The notes beneath the pieces were generated by a model. That model was not told where the DNA came from and ran no database searches. It was given only the letters and a program-made list of their open reading frames with translations. The position numbers and the translations under genes were made by a program. Source: Streptomyces sp. ISL-12 (GTDB taxonomy: Bacteria > Actinomycetota > Actinomycetes > Streptomycetales > Streptomycetaceae). Taken from it: a DNA stretch of 64,000 bases. Every line of letters begins with the position of its first letter. The stretch's first letter is position 1. The stretch spans positions 1 to 64,000 of the forward strand of contig NZ_JAGGOO010000048.1 in assembly GCF_018614415.1 (NCBI RefSeq), given 5' to 3'. Of this stretch, positions 57,731 through 64,000 are shown one piece after another.

Positions 57731-58226
57731 CTAACTGGCTGCGTGCTTGACCCTGCCATGAGTGGCGTCCTCGAAGCCTGCGATGAATTCTCGATGCCTG
57801 TCCTCGATCCCCTTCGCGCTCTCCCACTCGGAGGGGGCGAGGCCTTCGGGCTCCTCCAAGGGAAGTTGGTCGAGGGCAATGAGGGCCTTCACCTGGCAGA
57901 CGGAGGTGGTTTCTTCTACCAAATTTTCGATGTCTTCCTCTTCGGCTACGCCCTGAAGAACGGGCAGCCTGTACGTGGCGAAGCTGTATCCCTCGGCGTA
58001 GGGATACACGGTAACGATGGCCGCGCGCTCCCACATCGACGCAGTAGCGGGCTCGCCGTCAAGAGCATCACTGCAACCCTGCTCGTACGTATCGAGAGCG
58101 CGGCCCGGGTCTTTTCCGATCTTTTTCCTTGAGGGCGTTGTACGCCTCGGTCTCTTCGCTCGTGATCGGGACGCTCCCTGGGCTACTTGGGCTGGCATTC
58201 CAGGCCAGCGCCCTTTCTGCGTCCAC
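57731..58226 (-). pseudogene. Small unknown protein gene, apparent frameshift at an A5 run
   Basis: GTG 58226, three bases after the upstream gene's stop, opens a frame reading LAWNASPSSPGSVPITSEET to ALKEK. Removing one A from the run at 58122-58126 joins it to the downstream frame (IGKDPGRALDTYEQGCSDAL, ending THGRVKHAAS, stop 57731), giving about 164 residues. Uncorrected, an ATG at 58198 gives 155 residues whose first 27 are very basic and out of character. No family recognised. Last gene of the leftward XRE operon. Confidence 0.55.
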
Positions 58227-58229
58227 GCG

Positions 58230-58952
58230 CTACTCGCCCCGTTGAGCCCTCGCCGCGAGAGCGGGGATTGCCTCGATCTTCTCCGCCGTGAGGTCGTTCC
58301 AGACGAGCCCGCGAGGCCGGCGCCGGTTGGGGCACTCGATCACCTCGTCCGGCGTCACGATGAGGTCCACGCTGAAGTCGTGCTCGGTCTCGGGGATTTC
58401 CTTGTCGATGACCTGAAGGGGGTGGACGGGCGCGACGATGACCGTCTCGTCCGTCACGAGGCGCGCCTCGATGAGGAGCGCCACCTCCAGGTCGGAGTAT
58501 CCGGCCCCCTTGCCGATGCGCGCGCCGGAACGATTGACGGCCACGCTGCCGCAGATCACGACGTCGACGGGCCGCATGTCCTCGACCCCCACGCGGCGGG
58601 CGACCAGCGCAGCCCCCTTCTTCTCTGCCGCCTGTTCAGCCGATACCTCCAGCGTCTCCGGGTCGAGCAGGAAGAACGGCTGGAGGCTCGCCATCCTTGG
58701 AACGGCCATATAGAGGAGCTTGCCGTCCTTGAGCGCGCGCGTGCGGACCGGCAACTGTGCCCAGTCGGGGTTTGCCTTGACCGTCCGGGCCTGCTTCCAC
58801 ACATCCAGCTCAGCCAGGCGCTCGGCCGTCGCCTCCCCGCCGTGGAAGCCGGGGATCTTGCCGTACGAGCCCTCGGGCACCGCACCTTCATGCTCGAGCA
58901 GGCGCCACACCTGGTCGCGGACGGCTTCCTTGGCCTGGTCGATGTTGCTCAC
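58230..58952 (-). CDS. 5-formyltetrahydrofolate cyclo-ligase-like protein
   Basis: 240 residues from GTG 58952. IDQAKEAVRDQVWRLLEHEG at the N-terminus, VDVVICGSVAVNRSGARIGK followed by GAGYSDLE, and FSVDLIVTPDEVIEC match the 5-FCL (MTHFS) family, including its phosphate/ATP-binding GKGAGYxD loop. It would convert 5-formyl-THF to 5,10-methenyl-THF, but is longer than housekeeping 5-FCL and sits in an accessory operon, so another substrate is possible. It follows the XRE gene by 18 bp. Confidence 0.82.
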   Translation of the reverse strand: MSNIDQAKEAVRDQVWRLLEHEGAVPEGSYGKIPGFHGGEATAERLAELDVWKQARTVKANPDWAQLPVRTRALKDGKLLYMAVPRMASLQPFFLLDPETLEVSAEQAAEKKGAALVARRVGVEDMRPVDVVICGSVAVNRSGARIGKGAGYSDLEVALLIEARLVTDETVIVAPVHPLQVIDKEIPETEHDFSVDLIVTPDEVIECPNRRRPRGLVWNDLTAEKIEAIPALAARAQRGE

Positions 58953-58970
58953 GTGCCCCTACCGGTCCCG

Positions 58971-60137
58971 TCAGATCGCTGCCATGAGAGCCAGGAGGCG
59001 GTCATTGATGTCCTGCACCCACGGTTCGTGCCGCCACTCCCGAAGCTCTCGACCAGCGGCGAATGCCAGGTTAAGACCGCCGCCCCCTCGTGTCAGCTCA
59101 ACCGTGTCGATCGTCTGGTGCAGCGAGACAGCTGCTTCGTCGAGCTTGTGCTGACGGATCAGCGAGAGCGTGAGGTTACCGAGTGCGATTGCTTGGCTCT
59201 TCTGCTTCGCCCCCAGCCCTCCGGCTGTCGTGCGCAGCACCGGCTCGGCCCGCGCCGGCAGTCCGAGAAACAGGTAGCACGAACCAGCAAGCCGGTTGAA
59301 CTCGTTGATCGTGTAGTACTCCGCGGCGACGTCGGCCCCGTCGACCCGGTCGAACTGTGCCTCGGCCTGCTTCAGTGCTTCCTCGCATGCCTTGAGCTCC
59401 CCGGACATGGCATGTCCCTCGGCGACGTGCAGCAGGGCGAGGCCCGTGAGCGACGGACTGGTGTTTTCGGCGACTTCGGCCGCTGCCGCGGCGAACGCCA
59501 CCCCCTCTATTGGGTCCTTCCCGCCGTAGAGGGCGACGTAGCTCTTGCGCAGCGTCGCGTACGCCTCGGCGCGGACGTCACGGACCTGGCGGGCGGCATG
59601 AACGGCTTCGTCGAGATATCTGACCGGTGCCACGTGGTCGCGCCGCTGGCTCACGTCCCACGTGAGTTGTCCCAGGAACGTGGCCGACTCGGCTTCGACC
59701 TGCAAGAGCGCCCGGCGGACTCGCGGTTTGGCAGCGTTCTCCCGAAGGAACTTCACTTGGCCGTGTACCTGGCCGGCGGGGCCGAGAAGGGCCGTCGACG
59801 GCACCTTGTCGTAGCGCTCGTCGAGCTGGCAGACGCGTTCGTGCAGGTACGCCACGGCCACCAGATCGGCCGACGAGGGATGTTCCAGCATGTAGTTCAT
59901 ACGCTCGCTCGACGCGGACTGTGTGATTGTCACGTCATCGAGCAGAGACTGCAGTTCGTCAGCTGATACCTCGAGCACGGCTGCGAGCTTCGGCCGTACC
60001 CAGGGCTGAGGTTCCGTTTCGGCCCGCTCCCAGCGCACGACCGTCGATCGTTCAACGCCGAGGTGTTCGGCGAGCTTTTCTTGGCTGAGTCCCGCTGCTT
60101 TGCGACGCTTGGCAAAGCGAACGCGTTTTGCCGCCAT
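58971..60137 (-). CDS. XRE regulator with TPR-like C-terminal domain
   Basis: 388 residues from ATG 60137. HTH at 5-60 (RFAKRRKAAGLSQEKLAEHL, ERSTVVRWERAETEPQPW). The remainder is helical with TPR-like hairpins (SLTGLALLHVAEGHAMSGEL, EEALKQAEAQFD, AGSCYLFLGLPARAEPVL). Such regulators in streptomycetes often respond to peptides or small ligands. First gene of a leftward operon with the 5-FCL-like gene, divergent from two resolvase-like genes. Confidence 0.9.
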   Translation of the reverse strand: MAAKRVRFAKRRKAAGLSQEKLAEHLGVERSTVVRWERAETEPQPWVRPKLAAVLEVSADELQSLLDDVTITQSASSERMNYMLEHPSSADLVAVAYLHERVCQLDERYDKVPSTALLGPAGQVHGQVKFLRENAAKPRVRRALLQVEAESATFLGQLTWDVSQRRDHVAPVRYLDEAVHAARQVRDVRAEAYATLRKSYVALYGGKDPIEGVAFAAAAAEVAENTSPSLTGLALLHVAEGHAMSGELKACEEALKQAEAQFDRVDGADVAAEYYTINEFNRLAGSCYLFLGLPARAEPVLRTTAGGLGAKQKSQAIALGNLTLSLIRQHKLDEAAVSLHQTIDTVELTRGGGGLNLAFAAGRELREWRHEPWVQDINDRLLALMAAI

Positions 60138-60365
60138 CGCTCTTCCCTTCCGGATTCGGGGGGCCTCGCCACCATAGCCAGGCCACGGCCGTTTACGCAG
60201 GTCGACGGCGGTCCTGCCACATTCTTGCCTCTTTCCTGCCCCACTCATGCTCTGGGTTTTGGCAGACCAAGGGACTTTTCTGGCTACTACGCCGATCCCC
60301 CGGTGGCCGGGGCCTACGGGCCGCCCAGCCGGAACCGGCTTCCCCAGGAGCCCAGGAGGAGTCCC
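60138..60365. promoter_or_regulatory. Divergent control region of the accessory locus
   Basis: 228 bp between the XRE gene and the resolvase-like pair. It holds the near-repeats CTGCCACATTCTTGCC and CTGCCCCACTCATGC and a possible rightward TTGGCA (60259-60264), and a GGAGCCCAGGAGGAG ribosome-binding region before ATG 60366. Promoter assignment is weak. Confidence 0.35.
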
Positions 60366-60689
60366 ATGCGCCCCGCGATTTACGGGTACATGCGCCTCGT
60401 CAGCAGCGACGAGACCGATGACGAGACCGAGTGCGTCAAGCGCGAGTTGGTCGAGTACGCCGCACGCGAAGGCTTTGCGCTCGACCGGGTTTTCACCGAA
60501 TGCATCCGGCGGTCCGAGCCGGTGTTCCACGTCATGCTCGAGGCGTTGAAGCGCCACGAGGTCAAGGACATCCTCGTGCCCTCGCTCTGGCACTTCGCGC
60601 GGCTGCCCGGCCTCCAGAACGCGATGCGTCAACACATCGAGCAGGAGACCGGCGCCCGCGTCTGGGTTGTGCAGGGACGGCGGCCATGA
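60366..60689 (+). CDS. Stand-alone resolvase N-domain-like protein
   Basis: 107 residues. The pattern IYGYMRLVSSDETDDETECV, KRELVEYAAREGFALDRVFT and KDILVPSLWHFARLPGL parallels the serine-recombinase catalytic domain (YARVSTxxQ ... LDRLSR), but the RVSTxDQ region is altered to RLVSSDET and LDRLSR to LWHFAR. There is no DNA-binding domain. It may have lost recombinase activity and act as a regulator or partner. The stop overlaps the next gene (ATGA). Confidence 0.65.
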   Translation: MRPAIYGYMRLVSSDETDDETECVKRELVEYAAREGFALDRVFTECIRRSEPVFHVMLEALKRHEVKDILVPSLWHFARLPGLQNAMRQHIEQETGARVWVVQGRRP

Positions 60690-61011
60690 ACAACGTACGC
60701 CCCGTGGCCTACGCCTACCTGTACGTGGCCCCCGACGCCGATGACGACACCTCTTGGAGGCTTGAAGCCGAACTCAGGCGCTACGCCGACGACCAGGGCT
60801 TCGACCTCGCCGGCCTTTTTTACGAGGACATCACCGGCTGCTTCGCCTCCTGGGAGGCGCTGAGGCAGGAGCTCCGTCAGGTGAACGCCCACCACGTCAT
60901 CGTGCCGTCCTTCTCCACTTGACGCGGCACGAACTGCTTCTTGAGCACCTTCTGGACCGTTTGGAGCGGGGAGGGAGAGCCGAAGTCCACGAGCTGCGTC
61001 CTCGGAAGTGA
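60686..61011 (+). pseudogene. Second resolvase-like small protein, frameshifted
   Basis: ATG 60686 gives VRPVAYAYLYVAPDADDDTS and so on, ending prematurely at TGA 60920-60922 after VPSFST. Adding one base near 60908 restores LHLTRHELLLEHLLDRLERG and a stop at 61009-61011, about 108 residues, collinear with the neighbour at 60366 (both have VPSxxHxxR). It lacks both the Arg and Ser of the recombinase motif, so even the corrected protein should be catalytically dead. Confidence 0.6.
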
Positions 61012-61070
61012 TCGGAACCCGCACATCAGCAACCCAGGGTCACTGCGCGCGTCGTGCGGCAGGGCCCGCT

Positions 61071-61157
61071 GTGACCCAGTACCGCGCGCAGGTCATCACC
61101 GCCATGGTGACGGGCGCCTCGCTCTTGAGCGTCCTCGTCGTCGCAGTGACCCGCTGA
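61071..61157 (+). CDS. Possible 28-residue membrane peptide
   Basis: GTG 61071 to TGA 61155-61157. TAMVTGASLLSVLVVAVTR is one hydrophobic span, with AGGG about 6 bp ahead of the start. It sits between the resolvase-like pair and the kinase operon. So short that chance cannot be excluded. Confidence 0.3.
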   Translation: MTQYRAQVITAMVTGASLLSVLVVAVTR

Positions 61158-61304
61158 CCCCTCGCTCCGGCCGGTCGCCTGACCGGAGGAACGGGCCCTG
61201 GACGTATCGCGCGGTGCGCCCGGGGTCCACCCTGTTCGCCGTCCCGGCCGTGCTGCTCAACCCAGTACGCCGGGGTTATCCAAACCTCTTCCAGGGAGGC
61301 GTTC

Positions 61305-62528
61305 GTGACCGTCAATGTCGATGCTGTCTCAACTCGCCCGGACCTCGCCCCGCCGGATCTGGCCGAGGTCTTCGGCCACGCCTGCGCTCAAGTCCACCGC
61401 ACTGCCGCGGACATATGGCCCGGTGAAGCCGTGACTTTGGAACGTCACATCCCGAGCACCACCGGATACGTGCACCAGACCCGCGTCGGGGACCGGATCC
61501 TGTACGCGAAGACCTCGATCCTGGGCGTCTCTCTTGTCTCCCTGCTCCGGGGTGCCTGTGGCCCATGGCCCGCTGTCCGCCGGGCTCAGCGGGCGTACGC
61601 CATGCAGCTTGACGGACTGATGACGCGCGAGGCCGCGCAACTCCAGGTCCTCGCCGAGATGGACCGGCCCCAGGTGTGCACCGTCGCCGGAGTGAGGGAG
61701 GGCGTCATCTTCACCGAGCCGGTCACCGGTCCGTCCCTGGGGGAGGTGCTGCTCACGCGGCCGGCCGACACCTGCGCCCTGCTCGTCCGCACCTTCGACG
61801 AGCTGCGCCCGCTGCACCGGCCGGGCGCCGCCCACCGCCTCGCCCTTGGTGGCGCGATCGGCGAGCGCAGCATCGCGGGGACCTTCCTGCGGAAGTTCAA
61901 CGGCCTGTCCGGCGAGACCTACCTCGACAGGCTCGGAGCGGAGCGGTGCGAGCCGGGGGCGCGGGCCGAGGTCATCGAGCTCGCGCGACGCAGTGTCGTG
62001 CGGTTGCGGAAGCTGCGGGTGGCGCTGCCTGGCTCGGTAGGGACGTCCCTGGCCTACGGGGATCTGAAACCCGAGCACGTGCTCTTCACGCATGGGCCCG
62101 ACGAGCGGCCGGTGCTGCTCGACCCTGGCATGTTCCGTGCGAGCCCGATGGTCGACATCGCGAAGATGATCAGCCGAACCGTTCTCCTGCTCGCCGCCCG
62201 ACGACCTGACCTCGAGACGGCGCGTCAGGTCGTCGAGGGCATCGGGGCCTTCACCGAGCAGCAGGCCGGTCGGCAGGCCGGCCGGGAGCGCAGCGCCTGG
62301 GAACGCGGCCTGCTGACGCTCTGGATGATGGACACGGTCAACATCCTCGCGACCTACCTGTCCGCGCCGGCGGTCCTGCCGTTGCCCGGCGTCGCCTTGG
62401 CCCTCGTCGACCGCGCCGTCCCGGTGTGTCGGCTCGTCGACGAGGTGAGTGCCGACCTCGCCGAACGGCCGGCCGGGCGGGGTCCTTGGGAGCGTGCTCT
62501 TGTTCGTGCGTGGGCGGTCGCCTCATGA
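61305..62528 (+). CDS. APH/choline-kinase-fold phosphotransferase
   Basis: 407 residues from GTG 61305 with AGGGAGG 6 bp upstream. The catalytic loop is AYGDLKPEHVLF (250-261, D253) and the metal-binding LLDPGMF has D273; RILYAKTS near 64-71 may hold the ATP-binding Lys. The canonical HGDxxxxN His and Asn are replaced (Y-G-D, H), so it is a divergent member. It likely phosphorylates a small molecule. Stop overlaps the dehydrogenase ATG. Confidence 0.8.
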   Translation: MTVNVDAVSTRPDLAPPDLAEVFGHACAQVHRTAADIWPGEAVTLERHIPSTTGYVHQTRVGDRILYAKTSILGVSLVSLLRGACGPWPAVRRAQRAYAMQLDGLMTREAAQLQVLAEMDRPQVCTVAGVREGVIFTEPVTGPSLGEVLLTRPADTCALLVRTFDELRPLHRPGAAHRLALGGAIGERSIAGTFLRKFNGLSGETYLDRLGAERCEPGARAEVIELARRSVVRLRKLRVALPGSVGTSLAYGDLKPEHVLFTHGPDERPVLLDPGMFRASPMVDIAKMISRTVLLLAARRPDLETARQVVEGIGAFTEQQAGRQAGRERSAWERGLLTLWMMDTVNILATYLSAPAVLPLPGVALALVDRAVPVCRLVDEVSADLAERPAGRGPWERALVRAWAVAS

Positions 62529-63463
62529 CGTCCGTGCCGATGGCCGTCGGCCTCGTTGGCAGCGGTGCTGTCGGGCAGGCCGTCGGCGGAGCGCTCGTGA
62601 CCGCCGGCGTAGGAGGTCGGCTGCTCGTTGCCTCGCGTACCGACGAGCAGTCGGGCGCCCTGGCCGACGATCTCGCCGATATGCAGACCGCGGTCGGCTC
62701 GCCCGTACGTCCGATCGCCGCGGCGACCGGCGACCTGAGGGACTGCGAGGCCGTCGTCATCGCCGTGCGAGCGAGCTTCGTCAACACCCGAGGCACCGAC
62801 GTTCGCATGGGCGGGGCGCGGGCGAACGCGCAACTGATCGGCACGCTCGCCTGCGAGCTGCACGGGTACACCGGCACGGTGCTGATGGTGACCAACCCGG
62901 TCGACCTGATGGCCCGCCGCTTCGCAGAGGTTTCCGACTGCCGACGGGTTTTCGGCATCGGCTCGGGCCTGGACACCGCCCGGTACCGGCTCACCCTGGC
63001 CCGGCTGCTCGGCGTCCCCGTCGCCGAGGTGAAGGGGCATGTGATCGGCGAGCATGGCGAGGCGGCCGTGGTGTGCGCCTCGTCGACCACCGTCAACGAC
63101 GAGCCCGTCCCGGTCCCCCGTCGAGCGATCCGGGCGATCAGGGACGAGCTCACCCAGCGGCCCGGCCGGATCAACGCCGGCATCGGCCGCACCCGCTCCG
63201 GACCGGCCGGGGCCGTCGTCACCGCCCTCCGCCTCGCCCTCGCTGTCGAGGACGGGGTGACCGAGCTGTCGACCGGGTACGGGGACGACTTCCTCGGAAT
63301 CCCGTTGCGGTTCACCCGGGGCGAACCCGTACCGTCCATGCCTCCGCTCGACCCGGTCGAGGCCGGCGAGCTGGAGGCCGCCCGCGGCAAACTCCGCGCT
63401 GCCTACCAGATGGTGAGCGGCATCCCGCCGCAACCGCTTCCGTCGGAGAGGAATCCGTCGTGA
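62525..63463 (+). CDS. Lactate/malate dehydrogenase-like protein
   Basis: 312 residues. Rossmann GLVGSGAVGQAVGGAL (GSGAVG at 12-17), VTNPVDLM at 122-129, GSGLDTARYRLTLAR with R153, and the catalytic His in IGEHGE (H177). The active-site mobile loop differs from housekeeping LDH/MDH (VRASFVNTRGTDVRMGGARAN), suggesting a different 2-hydroxy acid. ATGA overlap with the kinase and GTGA overlap with the next gene show one operon. Confidence 0.88.
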   Translation: MTSVPMAVGLVGSGAVGQAVGGALVTAGVGGRLLVASRTDEQSGALADDLADMQTAVGSPVRPIAAATGDLRDCEAVVIAVRASFVNTRGTDVRMGGARANAQLIGTLACELHGYTGTVLMVTNPVDLMARRFAEVSDCRRVFGIGSGLDTARYRLTLARLLGVPVAEVKGHVIGEHGEAAVVCASSTTVNDEPVPVPRRAIRAIRDELTQRPGRINAGIGRTRSGPAGAVVTALRLALAVEDGVTELSTGYGDDFLGIPLRFTRGEPVPSMPPLDPVEAGELEAARGKLRAAYQMVSGIPPQPLPSERNPS

Positions 63464-64000
63464 CCACTCACGCTGTACGCCTTGAGGCCGCCGGCGCGGC
63501 CGTGACCGTCGTGTCCGCCGAGCGCGCCGTCACCGACTGGACGGCCCGCTACTTCGGGCAGTGGTGGAAGGCCTCGGAGGTAGCCCCGGAAAGCGTTTGT
63601 ACGGGCCCCGTCGTCGTTGCCCAGGTGAGCCCCGGCGCGTACGCCGACGCCGCCCTGGAGGTCACGCAGAGGCCCCACACGAGCGCCGTCCACGCGAAGG
63701 CGCGGCTCCTCCTCGCCCGCGACGAGGCCGCCGGCGTGATCCGCGGCGTCTCACCGGAGGAGGCGCTGGCCTACCGGTCCGAGCCCGCGGTCGGGCGCCT
63801 GACGGTCATCGGCTGCGCCACCGAGCCGGTCGCGACGGCGACCGCCCGCCTGGCCCGTGAGGTGATGCGGGGGACGCTGCTGAGAGCGGGCTGGTCGGTG
63901 CTGCACGCGTCGGCCGTCGTCCACGAAGGGCGGGTCATCCTCACTTTCGGTCAGAAGGGCGCCGGCAAGACGACGACAGCGCTCGTGCTCGCCGCTCGGC
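63460..64000 (+). CDS. HPr-kinase/PEPCK-like P-loop protein (cut by window edge)
   Basis: 180 residues visible from GTG 63460, which overlaps the previous stop; the 3' end is outside the window. TLLRAGWSVLHASAVVHEGR followed by the P-loop GQKGAGKTTTALVLA (K170) is the layout of HPr-kinase-like proteins found in peptide and secondary-metabolite clusters. It might phosphorylate a protein or metabolite. Identity rests on the P-loop and its context only. Confidence 0.7.
   Translation, partial: MTTHAVRLEAAGAAVTVVSAERAVTDWTARYFGQWWKASEVAPESVCTGPVVVAQVSPGAYADAALEVTQRPHTSAVHAKARLLLARDEAAGVIRGVSPEEALAYRSEPAVGRLTVIGCATEPVATATARLAREVMRGTLLRAGWSVLHASAVVHEGRVILTFGQKGAGKTTTALVLAAR

Noticed and set aside
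1..64000. CRISPR arrays, tRNA/rRNA genes, insertion sequences
   Set aside because: No regularly spaced repeats with spacers, no tRNA cloverleaf or rRNA sequence, and no transposase motifs were seen on reading; a tRNAscan/Infernal run would be decisive.

Overview
The window is high-GC DNA (visibly about 70% over most of its length) with GTG/TTG starts, ATGA/TAATG overlaps and the complete S10-spc-alpha ribosomal protein locus in actinomycete order. The inserted genes, small DUF397 gene, TetR/LysR/LacI/XRE regulators and secreted GH16-lectin enzyme point to a Streptomyces or very close relative, in the chromosome core and shading into accessory DNA at the right end. The genus call is inference from gene order and protein sequence.

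Layout. 1-6.8 kb: a LysR regulator cut by the left edge, divergent MFS exporter, a frameshifted leucine-rich-repeat gene, a membrane acyltransferase and a secreted GH16 glucanase with a ricin-type lectin domain. 7.1-24.8 kb: a leader region, then rpsJ-rplC-rplD-rplW-rplB-rpsS-rplV-rpsC-rplP-rpmC-rpsQ, a double hairpin, rplN-rplX-rplE-rpsN-rpsH-rplF-rplR-rpsE-rpmD-rplO, a strong terminator, secY-adk, map, infA-rpmJ-rpsM-rpsK-rpoA-rplQ and truA. rpsD is not in this locus. 24.8-29.8 kb: a membrane-anchored protein and a GT87-type glycosyltransferase, then rplM-rpsI and glmM. 29.9-38.2 kb: redox protein/LysR pair, DUF389 protein, coaA, glmS, an intact DUF397 gene beside a decayed XRE regulator, acpS, and a TetR/XRE-cupin pair. 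38.3-49.2 kb: an FAD monooxygenase behind a triple TetR-type operator, a candidate cyclase-toxin-like protein, then nnr, alr, an alpha/beta hydrolase and the tRNA t6A genes tsaE, tsaB, (rimI) and tsaD. 49.4-56 kb: GH3 glycosidase with divergent LacI regulator, an LCP ligase, and a YCII protein with its ECF sigma factor.

The right end (56-64 kb) is accessory. It starts with broken remnants, then an unrecognised gene of visibly lower GC, then a leftward operon of XRE-TPR regulator, 5-formyltetrahydrofolate cyclo-ligase-like enzyme and a small unknown (frameshifted). Divergent from it are two tandem stand-alone resolvase-like small proteins, the second frameshifted, followed by an overlapping operon: an APH-like kinase, a lactate/malate dehydrogenase-like protein and an HPr-kinase-like P-loop protein that leaves the window. 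This last operon is the best candidate for an undescribed pathway here. The other is the toxin-like protein at 39.6-40.9 kb. At least four genes carry apparent single-base or small indels, which may be pseudogenisation or sequencing error.
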